DNA of 34,187 nucleotides from an uncultured Arenicella sp. (GTDB lineage Bacteria; Pseudomonadota; Gammaproteobacteria; Arenicellales; Arenicellaceae), in NCBI GenBank assembly GCA_937973905.1, contig CALJJR010000156.1, positions 1 through 34,187 on the forward strand, written 5' to 3'. The notes below the pieces were generated by a model, which searched no databases, was not told where the DNA came from, and saw nothing but the letters and a program-made list of their open reading frames with translations. This document shows positions 31,671-34,187 of this stretch, one piece after another. The first letter of the stretch is position 1. The number at the start of each line of letters is the position of its first letter. The position numbers and the translations under genes were made by a program.

Positions 31671-33380
31671 CTACTTATTGATATTGGCCCAAGTATCGCG
31701 CAGGCTTACCGTTCGGTTTAGCACTGGTTTGCGCTCAGAATGATCTTTAGCATCAAAGCAAAAATAGCCTACGCGTTCAAATTGAAATCGATCATGGATA
31801 TCGGCGGCAAGAATGCTGGGTTCTAATTTGGCGTTTTCGAAAATCACCAACGAGTCAGGATTTAGTTCTTGTGCAAAGTCGTCCGACGCCCCGGGGTTGG
31901 GCACGTTAAACAAGCGGTCATATTGCCGCACTTCCGCATTGACCGCATCTTCAGCGCTCACCCAGTGAATAATGCCTTTGATCTTGCGGCCATCGGCGGT
32001 CTTGCCCTTGGCTGATTCAGGGTCATAGCTACAACGTAGCTCAACTACATCGCCGGCCTCGTTACGAATAACTTCATCGCAGGTAATGGCGTAACCGTAC
32101 CGAAGCCTCACTTCGCGGCCCGGACCTAAGCGGAAAAACTTGGCCGGCGGATCGAGCATAAAATCATCATGGTCGATATACAGTTCTCTACTAAACGTAA
32201 TGGCACGAACGCCCATGCTCTCGTCTTTGGGGTGGTTGCGAACCTCAATTTGTTCGGTTTCACCTTCAGGGTAATTTGTTAACACTACTTTGAGTGGCTT
32301 AAGTACTCCAAAGACTCGTTTGGCTGATGCCTCAAGATCGTGTCGAATGGCGTTTTCGAGCACCGTCATCTCGATGGTGCTGTCCTTCTTAGTTATGCCT
32401 ATTTCTGCACAGAAATTACGAATCGATGCCGGTGTGTATCCACGTCGTTTGAGGCCGTCTAAGGTGGTGAGTCGAGGGTCGTCCCAGCCATCCACGAAGC
32501 CTTCATTAACCAGCTGGATTAGCTTTCTTTTGCTGGCAATGGAGTATTCTAAGTTCGAGCGGCCAAACTCAATTTGTCTAGGTAATGCCTTGCCACGTTC
32601 GCCAACATGATTTTCTTTGATCGTGATGTTGGCAAGAATCCAATCGTAAAGTTCACGATTATCTTGGAATTCGAGAGTGCAAAGAGAGTGAGTAATGCCC
32701 TCTACAGCATCAGAAATGCAGTGGGTGAAATCGTACATTGGGTAGATGCACCATTTGTCTCCAGCACGATAATGTTCTGCGAAGCGAATACGATAAAGAA
32801 TAGGGTCGCGCATCACAATATTTGGCGATGACATATCAATTTTCGCACGCAGCACGTATTGGCCAGCAGCAAATTCGCCGGCGCGCATGCGCTCGAAGAG
32901 CGCTAAGTTCTCTTTGATTGCGCGTTCTCGGCTGGGGCTGTTGCGGCCAGCTTCAGTGAGTGTGCCGCGATATTCCCGCATTTGCTCAGCGTCGAGATCG
33001 TCTACGTACGCCAGCCCCTTGTTGATCAGCTCGACGGCAAAGTCGTAGAGTTCGTCGAAGTAGTCAGAGGCGTAGCACAAATGGTCCCATTCGTAACCCA
33101 ACCATTCCACACTAGCCCGAATTGATTCCATATATTCGGTGCTCTCTTTCTCTGGATTGGTGTCGTCAAAGCGTAAGTTGCAGCGCCCCGACATATCTTC
33201 AGCAAGACCAAAATTCAAGCAGATGGATTTAGCATGCCCTAAGTGTAAATAGCCGTTCGGTTCGGGCGGGAAGCGCGTATACACAGAATCATGTTTGCCA
33301 TTCTTAATCTCATTCTCAGCAATGCTGCGAATAAAATGTTTGGGCGCTGGTTTCAAATTTTTAAGGCCAGATTTACTCAT
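31671..33380 (-). CDS. glnS: Glutaminyl-tRNA synthetase
   Basis: This 569-aa class I synthetase has [21 protein letters not shown] with the HIGH motif at residues 46-49. YSIASKRKL (281-285) takes the KMSKS place, and the family-specific [11 protein letters not shown] follows the HIGH region. A beta-barrel anticodon-binding C-terminus ([37 protein letters not shown]) and an end like E. coli GlnRS complete it. It charges tRNA-Gln in the cytoplasm. GlnRS is typical of gammaproteobacteria, which supports the taxonomic reading. It is the only strict housekeeping translation gene in the window. Confidence 0.97.
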   Translation of the reverse strand: MSKSGLKNLKPAPKHFIRSIAENEIKNGKHDSVYTRFPPEPNGYLHLGHAKSICLNFGLAEDMSGRCNLRFDDTNPEKESTEYMESIRASVEWLGYEWDHLCYASDYFDELYDFAVELINKGLAYVDDLDAEQMREYRGTLTEAGRNSPSRERAIKENLALFERMRAGEFAAGQYVLRAKIDMSSPNIVMRDPILYRIRFAEHYRAGDKWCIYPMYDFTHCISDAVEGITHSLCTLEFQDNRELYDWILANITIKENHVGERGKALPRQIEFGRSNLEYSIASKRKLIQLVNEGFVDGWDDPRLTTLDGLKRRGYTPASIRNFCAEIGITKKDSTIEMTVLENAIRHDLEASAKRVFGVLKPLKVVLTNYPEGETEQIEVRNHPKDESMGVRAITFSRELYIDHDDFMLDPPAKFFRLGPGREVRLRYGYAITCDEVIRNEAGDVVELRCSYDPESAKGKTADGRKIKGIIHWVSAEDAVNAEVRQYDRLFNVPNPGASDDFAQELNPDSLVIFENAKLEPSILAADIHDRFQFERVGYFCFDAKDHSERKPVLNRTVSLRDTWANINK

Positions 33381-33423
33381 TGATCGAATCTTGGGTAGAG
33401 TGCACGCGGTCTAAGCGAGCGGC

Positions 33424-33429
33424 ATTATA
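33424..33429 (-). promoter_or_regulatory. Candidate -10 box for glnS
   Basis: The minus strand reads TATAAT here, 44 bp upstream of the glnS start codon. The -35 region is weak (TTTTAT at 17 bp). Confidence 0.4.
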
Positions 33430-33465
33430 AGAGAGGCTTGGCGAATATAAAACGCTCAGTAAGGT

Positions 33466-34187
33466 CTAATCCACCGTCTTGTTTGAGCTGAGCTCAACCA
33501 TAGACTGCTGCAATATGGGTGTTGCTAAGGAAATTCCTGATCGATTTGCCTCTGCCAAGATGTAACTTCTGCAAAGTTGTCGAATGCTCAGCACTTTTCT
33601 GACTTCCTTAATGTAGTAGTAGACTGCCCACGTGACGGCGTAGTCACCGGTGTCGTGAACTCTAATCTCCGGCGCGTACTGCTCTTCGCGCACTGATTCC
33701 GCTTCATCGAGTTTGCTAAAAGCTCGAGTAATCATGTCTCCAACTTCATCTTCACTGTGTTGGTAGTCGATGTTGAAATACAGCACCTCACGCAGGCCCC
33801 GAGCAGAGGCAAACCGAGACAGGTTCTGTACTCCGTAATCACGTAATTTCGCATTGCGCACCATAATTCGGTGGTTGTTTGCAATGTCGAGTACTTCGGT
33901 GTGAAATATTTTTGTTTTAAAGACACTGGCGATGATGTTTTTGCCGTCCATATTGAACTGAATAACATCTCCATCTTCGCAAAACCGGCTGTTCAAAATA
34001 ATCAGGCCGCTAATAATGTCCGGTGCCCAAGAAGCCTGGGTCATGGCAAGAATCAATCCAATAATGCCAATCGCACCACCGGTTTCTAACAAAGAGTCCA
34101 AACCGACCAACCGTAGACAGGTGACTAAGGCAATTATGGCCACCGTCGCAGTGGCAATTAAGCTCAGGCCGCGCGAGGCATAGGTGT
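33466..34187 (-). CDS. MscS-family mechanosensitive channel, C-terminal part (cut by window end)
   Basis: The frame stays open to the end of the window, so the N-terminus lies beyond it; a GTG at 34143 is not the true start. The visible part begins with a transmembrane segment (IATATVAIIALVTCLRLVG). The pore-helix-like GAIGIIGLILAMTQASWAPDIISGLIILNSRF follows. Next are the beta domain (EDGDVIQFNMDGKNIIASVFKTKIFHTEVLDIANNHRIMVRNAKL) and the alpha/beta C-terminal domain. This matches MscS-type channels, which release solutes on hypo-osmotic shock. It is divided from glnS by 85 bp on the same strand. Confidence 0.8.
   Translation of the reverse strand, partial: TYASRGLSLIATATVAIIALVTCLRLVGLDSLLETGGAIGIIGLILAMTQASWAPDIISGLIILNSRFCEDGDVIQFNMDGKNIIASVFKTKIFHTEVLDIANNHRIMVRNAKLRDYGVQNLSRFASARGLREVLYFNIDYQHSEDEVGDMITRAFSKLDEAESVREEQYAPEIRVHDTGDYAVTWAVYYYIKEVRKVLSIRQLCRSYILAEANRSGISLATPILQQSMVELSSNKTVD

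Overview
The window looks like chromosome of an aerobic, probably marine gammaproteobacterium. The evidence is a TusDCBE sulfur relay, a YcgL-family protein, a PhaD-type regulator with a phasin, a BepA-like protease, a long-form GAPDH, GlnRS and an AlkB-type alkane hydroxylase. GC looks close to 50% by eye. I see no prophage, transposase, CRISPR array, rRNA or tRNA. Genus-level placement is not supported by what I can see.

Layout. 1-7.5 kb: a small lipoprotein, then an electron-transfer-flavoprotein block. ETF-QO and a GntR/FCD regulator are on the minus strand, divergent from etfBA on the plus strand. The shared control region carries two copies of an 11-bp motif, each overlapping one of the two divergent -35 boxes. 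A 484-aa GAPDH and an alpha/beta hydrolase follow. 7.5-9.2 kb: a 59-bp tandem repeat and a BepA-like M48 protease. 9.4-11.3 kb: a compact operon tusA-ycgL-tusD-tusC-tusB-tusE for tRNA 2-thiouridine synthesis. 11.4-13.1 kb: polyhydroxyalkanoate (PHA) genes, namely a PhaD-like TetR regulator, a PHA granule-region protein, and a phasin whose histone-H1-like lysine-rich tail is at the N-terminus. 13.2-15.1 kb: a membrane-anchored AraC regulator, a small secreted protein and a modular intergenic repeat array. 15.1-20.9 kb (minus strand): a patatin phospholipase, an orphan ParA ATPase, an OYE-family oxidoreductase, an aminoglycoside-phosphotransferase-fold kinase and an AraC regulator divergent from alkB. 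21.1-22.3 kb: alkB. 22.7-30.0 kb: a SoeABC-type cytoplasmic sulfite:quinone oxidoreductase followed by egtB, egtD and a degenerate Asp/Glu-racemase-fold protein. 30.0-34.2 kb: a small membrane protein, a second membrane-anchored AraC regulator, glnS and the C-terminal part of an MscS-like channel cut by the window end.

How the genes fit together. AlkB, an acyl-CoA-linked kinase family, ETF/ETF-QO and PHA granule proteins suggest growth on alkanes or fatty acids: oxidation feeds electrons through ETF to quinone, and surplus carbon goes to PHA. SoeABC also delivers electrons to quinone, from sulfite. The neighbouring egt genes make the thiol-histidine antioxidant ergothioneine. The most interesting points are the soe-egt-racemase-like neighbourhood, the paired membrane AraC paralogs, the inverted-order phasin, the mirror-image operator layout between gntR and etfB, and the palindrome abutting the alkB promoter.
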